Below are positions 7,332 through 15,411 of a stretch of DNA of 64,000 nucleotides, in pieces. Under the pieces are notes generated by a model. It worked only from the letters and a program-made list of their open reading frames with translations. It was not told where the DNA came from and did no database searches. The translations under genes were made by a program, and so were the position numbers. Origin of the DNA: Acidobacteriota bacterium (GTDB lineage Bacteria; Acidobacteriota; UBA6911). The stretch's first letter is position 1. Each line of letters starts with the position of its first letter. The stretch lies in assembly GCA_031271905.1 (NCBI GenBank), contig JAISUT010000028.1:1-64000 (forward strand), in the 5' to 3' direction.

Positions 7332-8387
7332 TCACTGTTTTAAAGTTATATTCCCTTCGTCGTCGATATTTGCAATTGCCGACATTTCGGGGAAATCCGT
7401 TTTGGTCAGATTTTGAATGACTTTCAGCACACGTTTTTCCTTGTCTATATGTACGGGCTGGGATTTCACCTGATTGGTCGAAATGATTTGACCTTCCAGA
7501 AATCTGCCTTTCGTGTCGGTTTTGATTTTGATGATCGGCGCCAGCCCGCTGACGTCGTTTATATTTATTCTGCTGTAAGTGCAGAAGTTGCCCATACTGT
7601 AAGCGATAAATCTGTTTTTATAGACTTCGACCGCGCGGGTTACATGCGGACCGTGCCCCAACAGGACGTCGCCGCCCGCGTCAATCATACGGTGCGCAAA
7701 TTCATAGACATTGCCGCGGTTTTCGCCGATAAACGTGTCAGTTTTGCGCGTGACGTGCTGAAACGACTTGCCTTCGCCGCCTGCATGGAACGACACTATG
7801 ACGATGTCGCATTGGCGGTCGAGTTCGCGCACGATTTCCTCAGCCGCCGCCAAATCATTGACGCTGACCGTACCGGAGTTCGGCGCAAATGCGCAAAATC
7901 CGTAGTTGACGCCTTTTACGGTAAACGTGTCCGTCGGGTACGACAGCAAACCGGCATAGCGAATCCCCTGCTCTTCCAGGGCTTTGACCGTGCTTTGCCT
8001 GCCTGTGTCGCCAAAGTCGCCCACATGGTTGTTGGCGATGCTGAGTATGTCGAAACCGGCATCTTTAAGGCAGGACGCAAACTTTACAGGCATGCCGAAA
8101 GTGTAGCATACGCTGGGATTGTTGCAGGTTTTTGCATCCATGTGCGAATCGGTGAGCACGCCTTCGAGATTGCCGAAAGTCAGGTCGCCACTATGCAGAA
8201 TCTCTCGTACTTCGGACAATTCCTGGGAACAGTCCTCGCCCGGAGGCAAAAATTCCCTGCTTGGATAATGCGTGCCCAGCATTATGTCGCCCACCGCGAC
8301 AATGTTCACGGCATCGTCAATTGATTGCGCATAAATAAACAAGGGGCATATCGCAAACACTAACAACAACAGCCTGTTTTTGTTCAT
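7332..8387 (-). CDS. CapA/PgsA-type secreted metallophosphatase-like protein
   Basis: The product is 351 residues, starting at the ATG at 8387 (TTGAGG lies seven bases upstream; an in-frame TTG four codons earlier is less likely). It has a signal peptide followed by the PGA_cap fold motifs NIVAVGDIMLG, FGNLEGVLTD, SIANNHVGDFG, IVSFHAGGEG and LLGHGPHV. Family members take part in capsular poly-gamma-glutamate synthesis or act as exported phosphoesterases; no pgsB/pgsC partners are nearby, so the substrate is open. GC is clearly lower than in the flanking genes, suggesting acquisition by transfer. A MITE-like element lies just upstream. Confidence 0.8.
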   Translation of the reverse strand: MNKNRLLLLVFAICPLFIYAQSIDDAVNIVAVGDIMLGTHYPSREFLPPGEDCSQELSEVREILHSGDLTFGNLEGVLTDSHMDAKTCNNPSVCYTFGMPVKFASCLKDAGFDILSIANNHVGDFGDTGRQSTVKALEEQGIRYAGLLSYPTDTFTVKGVNYGFCAFAPNSGTVSVNDLAAAEEIVRELDRQCDIVIVSFHAGGEGKSFQHVTRKTDTFIGENRGNVYEFAHRMIDAGGDVLLGHGPHVTRAVEVYKNRFIAYSMGNFCTYSRININDVSGLAPIIKIKTDTKGRFLEGQIISTNQVKSQPVHIDKEKRVLKVIQNLTKTDFPEMSAIANIDDEGNITLKQ

Positions 8388-8411
8388 GTTATTCCTCAAA
8401 AACTTACAGCG

Positions 8412-8517
8412 TTAAGGAAGTGCTGATTTATTCGAAAATCAAAGAGATTTGCGCCTGCAAACGCATTGTTTCCAGCAGTGCATCTTCCTGAAAACGAATT
8501 AATCAGCGTTTCCTTAA
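8412..8517. repeat. 106-bp MITE-like element with 23-bp terminal inverted repeats
   Basis: The left end, 8412-8434, begins TTAAGGAAGTGCTGATTTAT. The complement of the right end, 8495-8517, begins TTAAGGAAACGCTGATTAAT. They match at 20 of 23 positions. The interior has no reading frame. Size, end quality and AT-rich context fit a non-autonomous transposable element; no matching transposase gene is in the window. Confidence 0.7.
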
Positions 8518-8522
8518 GTGAT

Positions 8523-8861
8523 TTATCTGTTTATGTGCAGTAAAGCAATGAAATGGCGGTACTTTTCGCTGTCATCGTTTTCTTCTTCCGTCGGGTCAAC
8601 GCAAAGAACACCGTCTAAATCAAAGCAAGACTGCTCAATCACCACATGATTCAGGTAATTCCATTGAAACAGCCGGGGCATTTCCAATACCGTAAACGCA
8701 ATATCGACTAACTGCTCTGAACCCGGTTTCACATAGACCGCCGTGTAGAGCATAGTTTTGTCCGACAAATCGACTGCAGAAATAATCGCGTCCTTTGCCG
8801 CTTTCATTGCGCTCCCGTCATAGCAGGAATCGTCTACGACAAGAATAGTAGTTAAGCCGCG
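8523..8861 (-). pseudogene. 5'-truncated phosphoribosyltransferase with C-terminal HAD-like tail
   Basis: The open frame begins just after an in-frame TAG at 8862-8864. It reads LTTILVVDDSCYDGSAMKAA, the PRPP-binding loop signature of type I phosphoribosyltransferases (hydrophobics, then V-D-D-S-x-x-S/G). It continues through LFQWNYLNH and FDLDGVLCVDPTEEENDD, typical of phosphoribosyltransferases fused to or followed by a HAD-like segment. The N-terminal 60-100 residues of the domain are absent. The longest ATG-initiated product (94 residues from 8807) would lack the PRPP loop, so this is probably a dead fragment. Lower GC and the adjacent MITE agree with a degraded island. The stop lies six bases from the MITE end. 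Confidence 0.65.
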
Positions 8862-9000
8862 CTATAGGAAGGCAGAGTACCAACACTGTTGGAATTTGTC
8901 AAACGACCGTGTCGTTTACGGTTCGAAACATTGGGTCAAAACATTGGGGCCCCCGGACGCTTGTTTGGTTGACCGTGCTTTGCTAGACTAGCCCCCTGTC

Positions 9001-9918
9001 ATGCATACGATAGCCACAGCGCGGAGGGAGGTCTGCGAACGATTGCGGCGGGCGGGCGTGGACGCGCCGGAGCTGACCGCCGACCTCTTGGTCGGGTTCG
9101 CCCTCGCCTCGGACGACGCCCCGGCTGGCGACCCGTGCGGAGGCGCAAGCAAAGGAAAGGATCGCGTGTTCGTCCTGAGCCACCCCGGGCATCGGCTCGA
9201 CGACGACGCCCGCGCCCGCCTGGACGCTTTCGCCGCGCGCCGCGCCGGGGGGGAGCCCCTGCAATACATAACCGGCGAACGGGAGTTCTACGGCAGGTCG
9301 TTCCATGTGACGCCCGACGTGTTGATCCCGCGCCCCGAGACCGAGTTCCTGGTCGAGGCGGCGGTCGGGATCATCCGGGAGCGCTACGGGCGGCGCCTTT
9401 CGCCCGCGCGCGTCGCAGACGTCGGCACGGGCTCCGGCTGCATCGCGGTCTCCGTGCTCGGCGAAGCCCCCGCGGCGTTCTGCCACGCCATAGACCGCTC
9501 GCCCCTCGCCCTGCGCGTCGCCCGACGCAACGCGCGCCGCCACGGGGTCGAAGGGCGCTTGGCGCTGGTCTGCGGCGACCTGTTGGAAGGTTTTTCCCCC
9601 GAATGCTTCGATTTGATCCTGAGTAATCCCCCCTATGTCGCGCGAATGGATTATAATAGCCTCCCTGTCGAAGTCAGGGGGTTCGAACCGCACCTCGCGC
9701 TTTTCGGCGGCGAGGACGGGTTCGAGGTCTACCGCCGGTTGGTTCCCGCGAGCCATTCCCGGCTGAAGGCCGGCGGCTTCCTCCTGCTGGAGCTGGGCGC
9801 GGGTCAAGACGCGGAGGTCGCGCGGCTCGCCCGGAGCGCAGGTTTTTCGGTCGAGTCGGCCATCGAGGACTTGCAGGGGACGCCGCGTTGCCTTGTGGCG
9901 CGGAAAACCGCATGGTAG
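9001..9918 (+). CDS. prmC: Peptide chain release factor N5-glutamine methyltransferase PrmC
   Basis: The 305-residue SAM-dependent enzyme should methylate the Gln of the GGQ motif in release factors RF1/RF2. It has an N-terminal helical domain, FYGRSFHVTPDVLIPRPETE, the SAM-binding VADVGTGSGCIAV, and the catalytic NPPYV motif followed by RGFEPHLALFGGEDGF. The length is normal for the family. prfA, the common upstream partner, is absent here; the upstream side is the degraded island. The ATG at 9001 is the only well-placed start, although no strong Shine-Dalgarno precedes it. murA follows 71 bases later on the same strand. Confidence 0.95.
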   Translation: MHTIATARREVCERLRRAGVDAPELTADLLVGFALASDDAPAGDPCGGASKGKDRVFVLSHPGHRLDDDARARLDAFAARRAGGEPLQYITGEREFYGRSFHVTPDVLIPRPETEFLVEAAVGIIRERYGRRLSPARVADVGTGSGCIAVSVLGEAPAAFCHAIDRSPLALRVARRNARRHGVEGRLALVCGDLLEGFSPECFDLILSNPPYVARMDYNSLPVEVRGFEPHLALFGGEDGFEVYRRLVPASHSRLKAGGFLLLELGAGQDAEVARLARSAGFSVESAIEDLQGTPRCLVARKTAW

Positions 9919-9989
9919 GGCGGTCGCGCTGCGACATCCCTGCCTTTGGCGGTTCGGGGATTTTTTAACGACGGAGGAGATGGGCGGGG

Positions 9990-11243
9990 ATGGACAAGAT
10001 TCGGGTGGTGGGTGGAAAGGCGTTGCACGGACGGGTGGAAGTCAGCGGCGCGAAGAACGCGGCGCTTCCCGCCATGGCGGCGACGCTCTTGACGGCGGAG
10101 ACCATCCGGCTGGAGAACATCCCCTACGTCAAAGACATCCTGACGACCCGCACGCTGCTCGAAAGCATGGGCGTCGCGGCATCGGTCTCCGAGGATGGCG
10201 CGGGGGAGTTCAAGGCGGACGCCCCCACCTCGCTGGAAGCCCCATACGAGCTGGTCAAAACGATGCGCGCGTCGGTGCTGGTGCTGGGCCCCCTTCTGGC
10301 GCGCTTCAAGAAGGCGCGGGTGTCCCTGCCCGGCGGGTGCGCCATCGGCGCCCGCCCCATCAACCTGCATTTGCAGGGGCTGGAAAAAATGGGGGCGAAA
10401 TGCGAAGTCACCCACGGCTATGTGGATGCGACCGCCGAGGCGTTGCGCGGTGCCTACATCCAGATGGATACCGTGACCGTGACCGGCACGGAGAACCTGA
10501 TGATGGCGGCCGTCTTGGCGGAAGGGGTGACCGTTCTGGACAACGCCGCCTGCGAACCGGAGGTGGAGAACCTGGCGGACATGTTGCGCGCCATGGGCGC
10601 GGAGATCGAGGGGGATGGGACGCGCACCATCCGCATCCGCGGCGTGAAGAGGTTGAAGGGCTGCCGCCACAAGGTCATACCCGACCGCATCGAGGCGGGG
10701 ACTTTCGCCATCGCGGCGGCGATCACCCAGGGCGACGTCGAGATCGCGAACTGCAACCCCAAGCACCTGACCTCGGTGCTGACCCAGTTGAACTTGGTCG
10801 GCGCAGAGATCTCCTTGGGGGAGAACGGCTTCCGCGTGCGCGGTCACGCGGCGGTCTCCTCGAAGAACGTGACCACCTTCCCCTACCCCGCGTTCCCGAC
10901 CGACATGCAGGCGCAGTACATGGCGCTGATGACCCAAGGGGACGGGACCGCCATCATCACGGAGACCATCTTCGAGAACCGCTTCATGCATGCGCAGGAG
11001 CTTCGCCGCATGGGGGCGGACATCGTGGTGGAGGGGCGGCAGGCGGTCGTGCGCGGCGGCAAGCCCCTGACTGGCGCGAAAGTCCAGGCGTCGGATCTTC
11101 GCGCCAGCGCCTCGCTCGTACTGGCGGGGCTGGCGGCGCAGGGCGAGACCGTCATCGACCGCGTGTACCATCTGGATCGCGGCTATTGCCGCATCGAGGC
11201 GAAGATGGCGGGGCTGGGGGCGGAGATCGAGCGCATCCATTGA
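9990..11243 (+). CDS. murA: UDP-N-acetylglucosamine 1-carboxyvinyltransferase MurA
   Basis: The 417-residue cytoplasmic enzyme transfers enolpyruvate from PEP to UDP-GlcNAc, the first committed step of peptidoglycan synthesis. Visible marks are the N-terminal [14 protein letters not shown] and the active-site loop [11 protein letters not shown], with the PEP-reactive Cys at residue 117. This is the fosfomycin-sensitive Cys form rather than the resistant Asp form. The C-terminal region includes [17 protein letters not shown] and [11 protein letters not shown] 9990 is preceded by GGAGG and GGGCGGGG. The gene ends 11 bases before a long-form dispersed repeat. Confidence 0.97.
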   Translation: MDKIRVVGGKALHGRVEVSGAKNAALPAMAATLLTAETIRLENIPYVKDILTTRTLLESMGVAASVSEDGAGEFKADAPTSLEAPYELVKTMRASVLVLGPLLARFKKARVSLPGGCAIGARPINLHLQGLEKMGAKCEVTHGYVDATAEALRGAYIQMDTVTVTGTENLMMAAVLAEGVTVLDNAACEPEVENLADMLRAMGAEIEGDGTRTIRIRGVKRLKGCRHKVIPDRIEAGTFAIAAAITQGDVEIANCNPKHLTSVLTQLNLVGAEISLGENGFRVRGHAAVSSKNVTTFPYPAFPTDMQAQYMALMTQGDGTAIITETIFENRFMHAQELRRMGADIVVEGRQAVVRGGKPLTGAKVQASDLRASASLVLAGLAAQGETVIDRVYHLDRGYCRIEAKMAGLGAEIERIH

Positions 11244-11254
11244 GCATGGATGAT

Positions 11255-11362
11255 GGGAACCCCTAAAAAGCTCGCAGGCGATCGAAAGGCGGAGTTCGCC
11301 AAGGTGAATGGGCGTTTTCGATCAAGGCGCTGGCACCGTCATCCGGGGTTTTTGAGGTTCCC
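11255..11362. repeat. Dispersed gene-end repeat, long form (copy B)
   Basis: The ends are GGGAACCCCTAAAAA (11255) and TTTTTGAGGTTCCC (to 11362). The central hairpin is kept (GATCGAAA at about 11280 with TTTCGATC at about 11316-11323), with sequence changes relative to copy A that largely preserve pairing. The CAAGGCG repeat on the left is degraded. The element starts 11 bases after the murA stop. Confidence 0.8.
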
Positions 11363-11482
11363 TGATGTGAATTTGCGCAAATCGACGGGGGGGCTGGACG
11401 GGAGATGAGACCGTGGAAGATTCTCAGGATGATCCCGTTTTCCATCCAGAAGGTGTTCTTTTATGGCTATTGGAAAGGAAAG

Positions 11483-11833
11483 ATGAAAATGCTAGGTTGC
11501 CTTTTCTGTCAGATGGCGTCGCATGAAAAACCGGTGAAAACCCTCTACGAAGACGACCGGTGCCTGGTCTTTGAAGACATCAACCCCCAGGCGCCGGTAC
11601 ACCTGCTGGTGATCCCGAAAAAGCACATCTCCTCGCTCAACGACGCCGGGGACGGGGATCGCGAGCTGCTCGGGCACCTGCTGGGCGTGGCAGCCCGCAT
11701 GGCGAAGGAGAAGGGGATCGACGGGAGCGGCTACCGTACCGTCGTCAACACCAACGCCGAGGCGGGGCAGACCGTATTCCACCTGCACATCCACGTCTTG
11801 GGCGGGCGGCTGCTCGCCTGGCCTCCGGGGTAA
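11483..11833 (+). CDS. HIT family (HINT-type) nucleotide-binding protein
   Basis: The 116-residue protein starts at ATG 11483 behind GGAAAGGAAAG; a longer open frame exists upstream but is not family-like. The histidine triad is HLHIHVLGGR (His100, His102, His104), and a CLFC pair (Cys6, Cys9) with the KKHISS histidine matches the zinc-site pattern of HINT/PKCI-type members. HINT proteins hydrolyse purine nucleoside phosphoramidates and acyl-adenylates in the cytoplasm. The gene is flanked by dispersed repeats on both sides. Confidence 0.9.
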   Translation: MKMLGCLFCQMASHEKPVKTLYEDDRCLVFEDINPQAPVHLLVIPKKHISSLNDAGDGDRELLGHLLGVAARMAKEKGIDGSGYRTVVNTNAEAGQTVFHLHIHVLGGRLLAWPPG

Positions 11834-11902
11834 CCGCGAAGCCGACCGCTCGGCTGAGCCGAGAAATGAACTGCGAGTCAACGACTGTTTTGGGATTTTT
11901 GG

Positions 11903-11966
11903 AGTGCCCCTCGAAAAACCCGGGATGACGCATTGCGCCCCGTCTGCGGGAATTCCGAGGTGTCAC
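11903..11966. repeat. Degenerate copy of the gene-end repeat (short form)
   Basis: AGTGCCCCTCGAAAAACCC, then GGGATGACGCATTGCGCC, CCGTCTGCGGG and a right end CCGAGGTGTCAC align along the whole short form of the family, with many substitutions. The preceding bases, about 11878-11909 (CAACGACTGTTTTGGGATTT), look like the right end of yet another decayed copy. The repeat ends 15 bases before the DUF3467 start codon. Confidence 0.5.
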
Positions 11967-11981
11967 AGAAAGGGTTCTACC

Positions 11982-12290
11982 ATGGCTCACGATGAAAAAC
12001 CGGTGAAGATCGTCGCCGACCCCACCCTGAGTTCGCCGCGCATCTACTCCAACTACGTGCAGGTCAACGCCTCGCCGGTGGATTGCACGCTGACCTTCTG
12101 CGAGGTCATCGGCCCGCAGAGCGAACAGGAGGCGTTGCGGATGCAGGAGACGGGGGTGTTGCCGGCACCGGTCAAAGCGGTGATCGCCGTCCCTGCGCAG
12201 ATATTGGACGGGCTCATCCAGGCGCTCCAGGCGCAACGCGACAAGCATGTGGGGCGGCCGCAATCCTTCAGCGGCTCCACCGTCCAGTAG
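11982..12290 (+). CDS. DUF3467-type small protein
   Basis: The 102-residue protein starts at ATG 11982, with GAAAGGG upstream. The pattern SPRIYSNYVQVNASPVDCTL, then TFCEVIGP and AVIAVPAQILDGLIQALQAQ matches DUF3467, a family of small beta/alpha proteins of unknown function, often around 100 residues. No signal peptide or membrane segment is present. The neighbours (HIT, moaE on the opposite strand) do not indicate a role. It is convergent with moaE. Confidence 0.7.
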   Translation: MAHDEKPVKIVADPTLSSPRIYSNYVQVNASPVDCTLTFCEVIGPQSEQEALRMQETGVLPAPVKAVIAVPAQILDGLIQALQAQRDKHVGRPQSFSGSTVQ

Positions 12291-12365
12291 AGCCTGGCCC
12301 CGCACCCGGTTTGCGCGGCTGGCGGCGGCGGCTTGGCTGCTTCTGGTGGACGGCGCGCCGCCCCC

Positions 12366-12803
12366 CTATTTCACCCCTTCTATCCAAGCGGCGCTGTCGT
12401 CGGCGACTTCTCCGTCGGCGTAGAACTCCTTCTTCCAGATCGGGACGATCTGCTTGATGGTGTCGATGGCGTAGCGACAGGCGTCAAACGCCGCTACACG
12501 GTGCGCGGAGGCGACGACGATCAGCGTGCTGCATTCGCCGACCTCCATGCGCCCCAAGCGGTGTACGATGGCGATGCCCAGGATGTCGAACTTCTCCTTC
12601 GCCAGCGCCCCCACCTCCTCCAGCTTCTTGAGCGCCATCGGCTCGTAAGCTTCGTATTCGAGGTGGCGCACCGCCTTGTCCCGCGCATTGTCGCGCACGA
12701 CCCCCTCGAAGACCACCAGCGCCCCGGACCCGCCGCCCTGCGCCGACTGCAAAGCCCTTACGACCTTGCCCGAATCGATAACCTCGTGTGTAAGCTGGAA
12801 CAT
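12366..12803 (-). CDS. moaE: Molybdopterin synthase catalytic subunit MoaE
   Basis: The 145-residue protein is the large subunit of molybdopterin synthase, which moves sulfur from MoaD onto cyclic pyranopterin monophosphate. Family marks are GALVVFEGVVRDNARDK, LEYEAYEPMALKKL, VHRLGRMEVGE and the lysine-bearing IDTIKQIVPIWKKEFYADG. It begins at ATG 12803 behind AGGACTG and lies 54 bases downstream of moaD in the same direction, so the two subunits are probably co-transcribed. The genes for the earlier step (moaA) and for sulfuration lie elsewhere. Confidence 0.95.
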   Translation of the reverse strand: MFQLTHEVIDSGKVVRALQSAQGGGSGALVVFEGVVRDNARDKAVRHLEYEAYEPMALKKLEEVGALAKEKFDILGIAIVHRLGRMEVGECSTLIVVASAHRVAAFDACRYAIDTIKQIVPIWKKEFYADGEVADDSAAWIEGVK

Positions 12804-12857
12804 AAACAGTCCTCATGCGCCCCTGCGCCGCCCGCCGGCGTCGCGGCGGAGCCCTCG

Positions 12858-13103
12858 TTAACCGCCGCTGACGGGGGGGAGAAACGCGACCTCGTCCCCG
12901 TCCTCGACCGGCGAGGACGGGCGGGCGAACTCGGAGTTCAGCGCAAAAAGGAGCGAGGCTCGATGACCCTCCAACTCCGGGAATTCCGCAACGAATTTGT
13001 CGAATATCGAGGCGACGTCGGAAACCCCGGCGGACTCCACCGTGCGCTCCCTCCCGCCGACGACATCTGCCAGCGATGCAAAAAACAGGACGCGAATGCT
13101 CAT
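12858..13103 (-). CDS. moaD: Molybdopterin synthase sulfur carrier subunit MoaD
   Basis: The 81-residue ubiquitin-fold protein ends in the required Gly-Gly (FLPPVSGG), whose C-terminus is adenylated and thiocarboxylated. The N-terminal MSIRVLFFASLADVVG and the DGDEVAFLPPVSGG end are typical. It lies 17 bases downstream of dacB and just upstream of moaE. An obvious ribosome-binding site is lacking, so its translation may depend on dacB read-through. Confidence 0.93.
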   Translation of the reverse strand: MSIRVLFFASLADVVGGRERTVESAGVSDVASIFDKFVAEFPELEGHRASLLFALNSEFARPSSPVEDGDEVAFLPPVSGG

Positions 13104-13120
13104 GACCGACAGAGTTTAAA

Positions 13121-14602
13121 TCAATACGATTTGACAAACAACGAGCAGATTTCGTCGATGGTCTGTTTCACCTTCGCCGTGGCGGTGACGCTGTTGGCGA
13201 AGATGCAGAAGGCGAGGTTCTTGCCGGACTGGGTGGTGATGTAGCCCGAGAGCGTGGTGACGCCGTTCAAGGTGCCGGTCTTGGCGTGGACGGAGCCTTT
13301 GACGTCCAGCGCCGCCAAGCGGTTCTTCAGCGTCCCGTCGGTGCCGCTCACCGCCAGCGTGTTGAAGAACAGGCTGAAATAGGGGCGGTTGAACAGGTAT
13401 TCCAAGAGCGAGGTCTGGAAGCGCGGCGTGAGGAAGTTCTCGCGCGAAAGGCCGCAGCCGTCGTCGAGCTTGATCTTCTCGCTGTCGATGCCCGCCTCCA
13501 CCAAGAACGCCTTGACGGCTTGCAAGCCCGCCTCGTTCGTGCCGACGCCGCGAAACTCCGCGCCCAAGGTCCGCAACAGCATCTCCGCGTGCAGGTTCTG
13601 GCTTCGTTTGTTGATGATCTCGAGCGCCTTGACCAGCGGCAGCGACTGGTGCTCGGCCAAGAGTTTCCGCTCCGCCGTGACATCCTCCAGTTCGTCGCCG
13701 TAGTGGACGGCCCGCACGCCGCCGCGAACCGCGACCTCGCGCCGTTCAAGCTCGTCTTTGAAGATGGCGGCGGTGGTCTCGGCGGGCTTGGCCAAGACCA
13801 CCGCCTGCGTGACGGTCTTCGTCGCGGGAAGCACGCCTGTGATCACCAAGGTGTTCGACGCGCGTTGCAAGGTCACCCGCAGGGTGCGCTTGGCATTGCG
13901 TCCGCCGGTGAGCGCCTGGTTGCTGATGCGGAAATAGCTGGTCTTCGGCTCCAGCGACACCGCCACTTTTTTCTTGTACTTCGTGGGGCTCGCCGTGACT
14001 TGGATGACGTTGTTGTTGATGCTGAGGGCGGTGACCGGGGCGCCGTAGCGCTTGCCCAGCTCCGACGCCGTCCAGCCCTTGCCATTGTCGTTCGGGTCGA
14101 AATAGCTGTCGTCGCCGACGATGTCGCCCTTGACCTCGCGTATGCCCAGCGCGGCGATCTTCTCGGCGAGGTCTTGCAAGGCGGGCGACTGTTGCAAGTC
14201 GCCGTATGCGTCCATCAGGTTCGGGTCGCCGCGCCCCACCAGGATCAGGTCGCCGTCCAGGACGCCGTCCTCGTCAACCGTGCCGTTGGAGTACACGCCG
14301 GTGCGATAGCGGAAGTCGGGGCCCAGCTTCTCCACCGCCGCCGCCGTCGTCACCACCTTCAAAACCGAAGCGGGCAGGAACGCCTTGTCGGGGTTGACCT
14401 CCACCAGAACCTTGTTGTCCTCCGGGTCCAGTATCTGTATCCCCCAGTTGGCAGAGCGCACGCCGGGGCGCTTCAGGTACTGCGCGACCTTCCGCTGGAT
14501 GGTTTCCAGCGCGTCCGTCGCCTGCGCCTCATCGGCAGAAGCGGAAGACGTTAGCAGGATGATGGCGACCAACATAGTGACCGGCTTGCGCAGAAACGAC
14601 AC
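13121..14602 (-). CDS. dacB: D-alanyl-D-alanine carboxypeptidase/endopeptidase (PBP4, DacB)
   Basis: The 493-residue periplasmic class C penicillin-binding protein trims and cleaves peptidoglycan peptides. It starts with GTG at 14602 behind GAGGGAGGGG and has a signal peptide (about 9-24). The active-site motifs are S79-V-L-K82, S334-Q-N336 and K441-T-G443. The large insert between the first two motifs is typical of PBP4. It heads a likely dacB-moaD-moaE transcript. A short-form dispersed repeat lies 20 bases upstream of the start, between folK and dacB. Confidence 0.95.
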   Translation of the reverse strand: MSFLRKPVTMLVAIILLTSSASADEAQATDALETIQRKVAQYLKRPGVRSANWGIQILDPEDNKVLVEVNPDKAFLPASVLKVVTTAAAVEKLGPDFRYRTGVYSNGTVDEDGVLDGDLILVGRGDPNLMDAYGDLQQSPALQDLAEKIAALGIREVKGDIVGDDSYFDPNDNGKGWTASELGKRYGAPVTALSINNNVIQVTASPTKYKKKVAVSLEPKTSYFRISNQALTGGRNAKRTLRVTLQRASNTLVITGVLPATKTVTQAVVLAKPAETTAAIFKDELERREVAVRGGVRAVHYGDELEDVTAERKLLAEHQSLPLVKALEIINKRSQNLHAEMLLRTLGAEFRGVGTNEAGLQAVKAFLVEAGIDSEKIKLDDGCGLSRENFLTPRFQTSLLEYLFNRPYFSLFFNTLAVSGTDGTLKNRLAALDVKGSVHAKTGTLNGVTTLSGYITTQSGKNLAFCIFANSVTATAKVKQTIDEICSLFVKSY

Positions 14603-14622
14603 GTCCCCTCCCTCGACTCTTT

Positions 14623-14687
14623 AGGGAACCTCAAGAAACCCAGGACGCTGCGTTGCGCCTTGTCTGCGAGGTTTTTAGATGTTCCCT
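14623..14687. repeat. Dispersed gene-end repeat, short form (copy C)
   Basis: The ends are AGGGAACCTCAAGAAA (14623) and TTTTTAGATGTTCCCT (to 14687), with the core GCTGCGTTGCGCCTTGTCTG. It lacks the central hairpin of the long form. It lies in the 291-base gap between folK and dacB (14603-14893), the remainder of which holds no gene I can see. Confidence 0.85.
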
Positions 14688-14893
14688 TTTATCCTTCTCC
14701 TCTGGCGACCCCCTTCAAGGGACTCATCGGCAGACAACGGCCGGCACGTTCGCGAATACCCCGGAAAAAATCAGGGGGATCAAATCTCCCTCCCGCCAAT
14801 CCTTTCAAACATCGCCGGATAAATACGTCTGGCGCGCGCCTTTGGTTTCCTGTGCTTGTGGAAATCGGCAGATGGAATCCGCGCGGCGGGGCG

Positions 14894-15382
14894 TCAGGCG
14901 CCGTCGTCCAGGCGTCTGACGGCGGCGGAGTCCCGGCACCCCGCCAACAGCTCTTGGACGGTCTTCCCCGCCAAGGGGTGCCGCACTCCTGGCGCGATCT
15001 CGGCGAGCGGCTCCAGCACGAAGCGCCTTTCCGTCATACGGGGGTGGGGGATGGACAGATCCGCCTCGGCGACCACCTCGCCGCCGTACAGCAGGATGTC
15101 CAGGTCGAGCGGCCGGGGGGCGTTGCGAAACGTCCGCACCCTGCCCGCCTCCCGCTCGACGGCGTTGCACCACGCGAGCAGCTCGCGCGGCGACAGCGGG
15201 GTCTCGATCTCCAGCACCTGGTTCAGGAACCAAGGCTGGTCGGCATAACCCACCGGCTCGGTCTCGAACAAGGAGGAGGCGCGCAGGAGCGTCCCCTTTT
15301 CCGCCAAGCGGCGGGCGCCGAATTCGAGGCAGGCTTTGCGGTCGCCGAGGTTGGCGCCGGCGGAGACGTAGGCGACAGTCAT
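14894..15382 (-). CDS. folK: 2-amino-4-hydroxy-6-hydroxymethyldihydropteridine pyrophosphokinase FolK
   Basis: The 162-residue kinase transfers pyrophosphate from ATP to 6-hydroxymethyl-dihydropterin in folate synthesis. The motifs are YVSAGANLGDR, SSLFETEPVGYADQPWFLN, the RPLDLDILLYGG core and IPHPRMTERRFVLEPLAEIAP. AAAGGAGG is directly adjacent to an earlier in-frame ATG (15391) but nine bases from the ATG at 15382, so I choose the latter. It lies 29 bases downstream of lptD and is probably in the same transcript. Confidence 0.95.
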   Translation of the reverse strand: MTVAYVSAGANLGDRKACLEFGARRLAEKGTLLRASSLFETEPVGYADQPWFLNQVLEIETPLSPRELLAWCNAVEREAGRVRTFRNAPRPLDLDILLYGGEVVAEADLSIPHPRMTERRFVLEPLAEIAPGVRHPLAGKTVQELLAGCRDSAAVRRLDDGA

Positions 15383-15411
15383 GGGGTCCATCCTCCTTTG
15401 CCCGACAGGGG

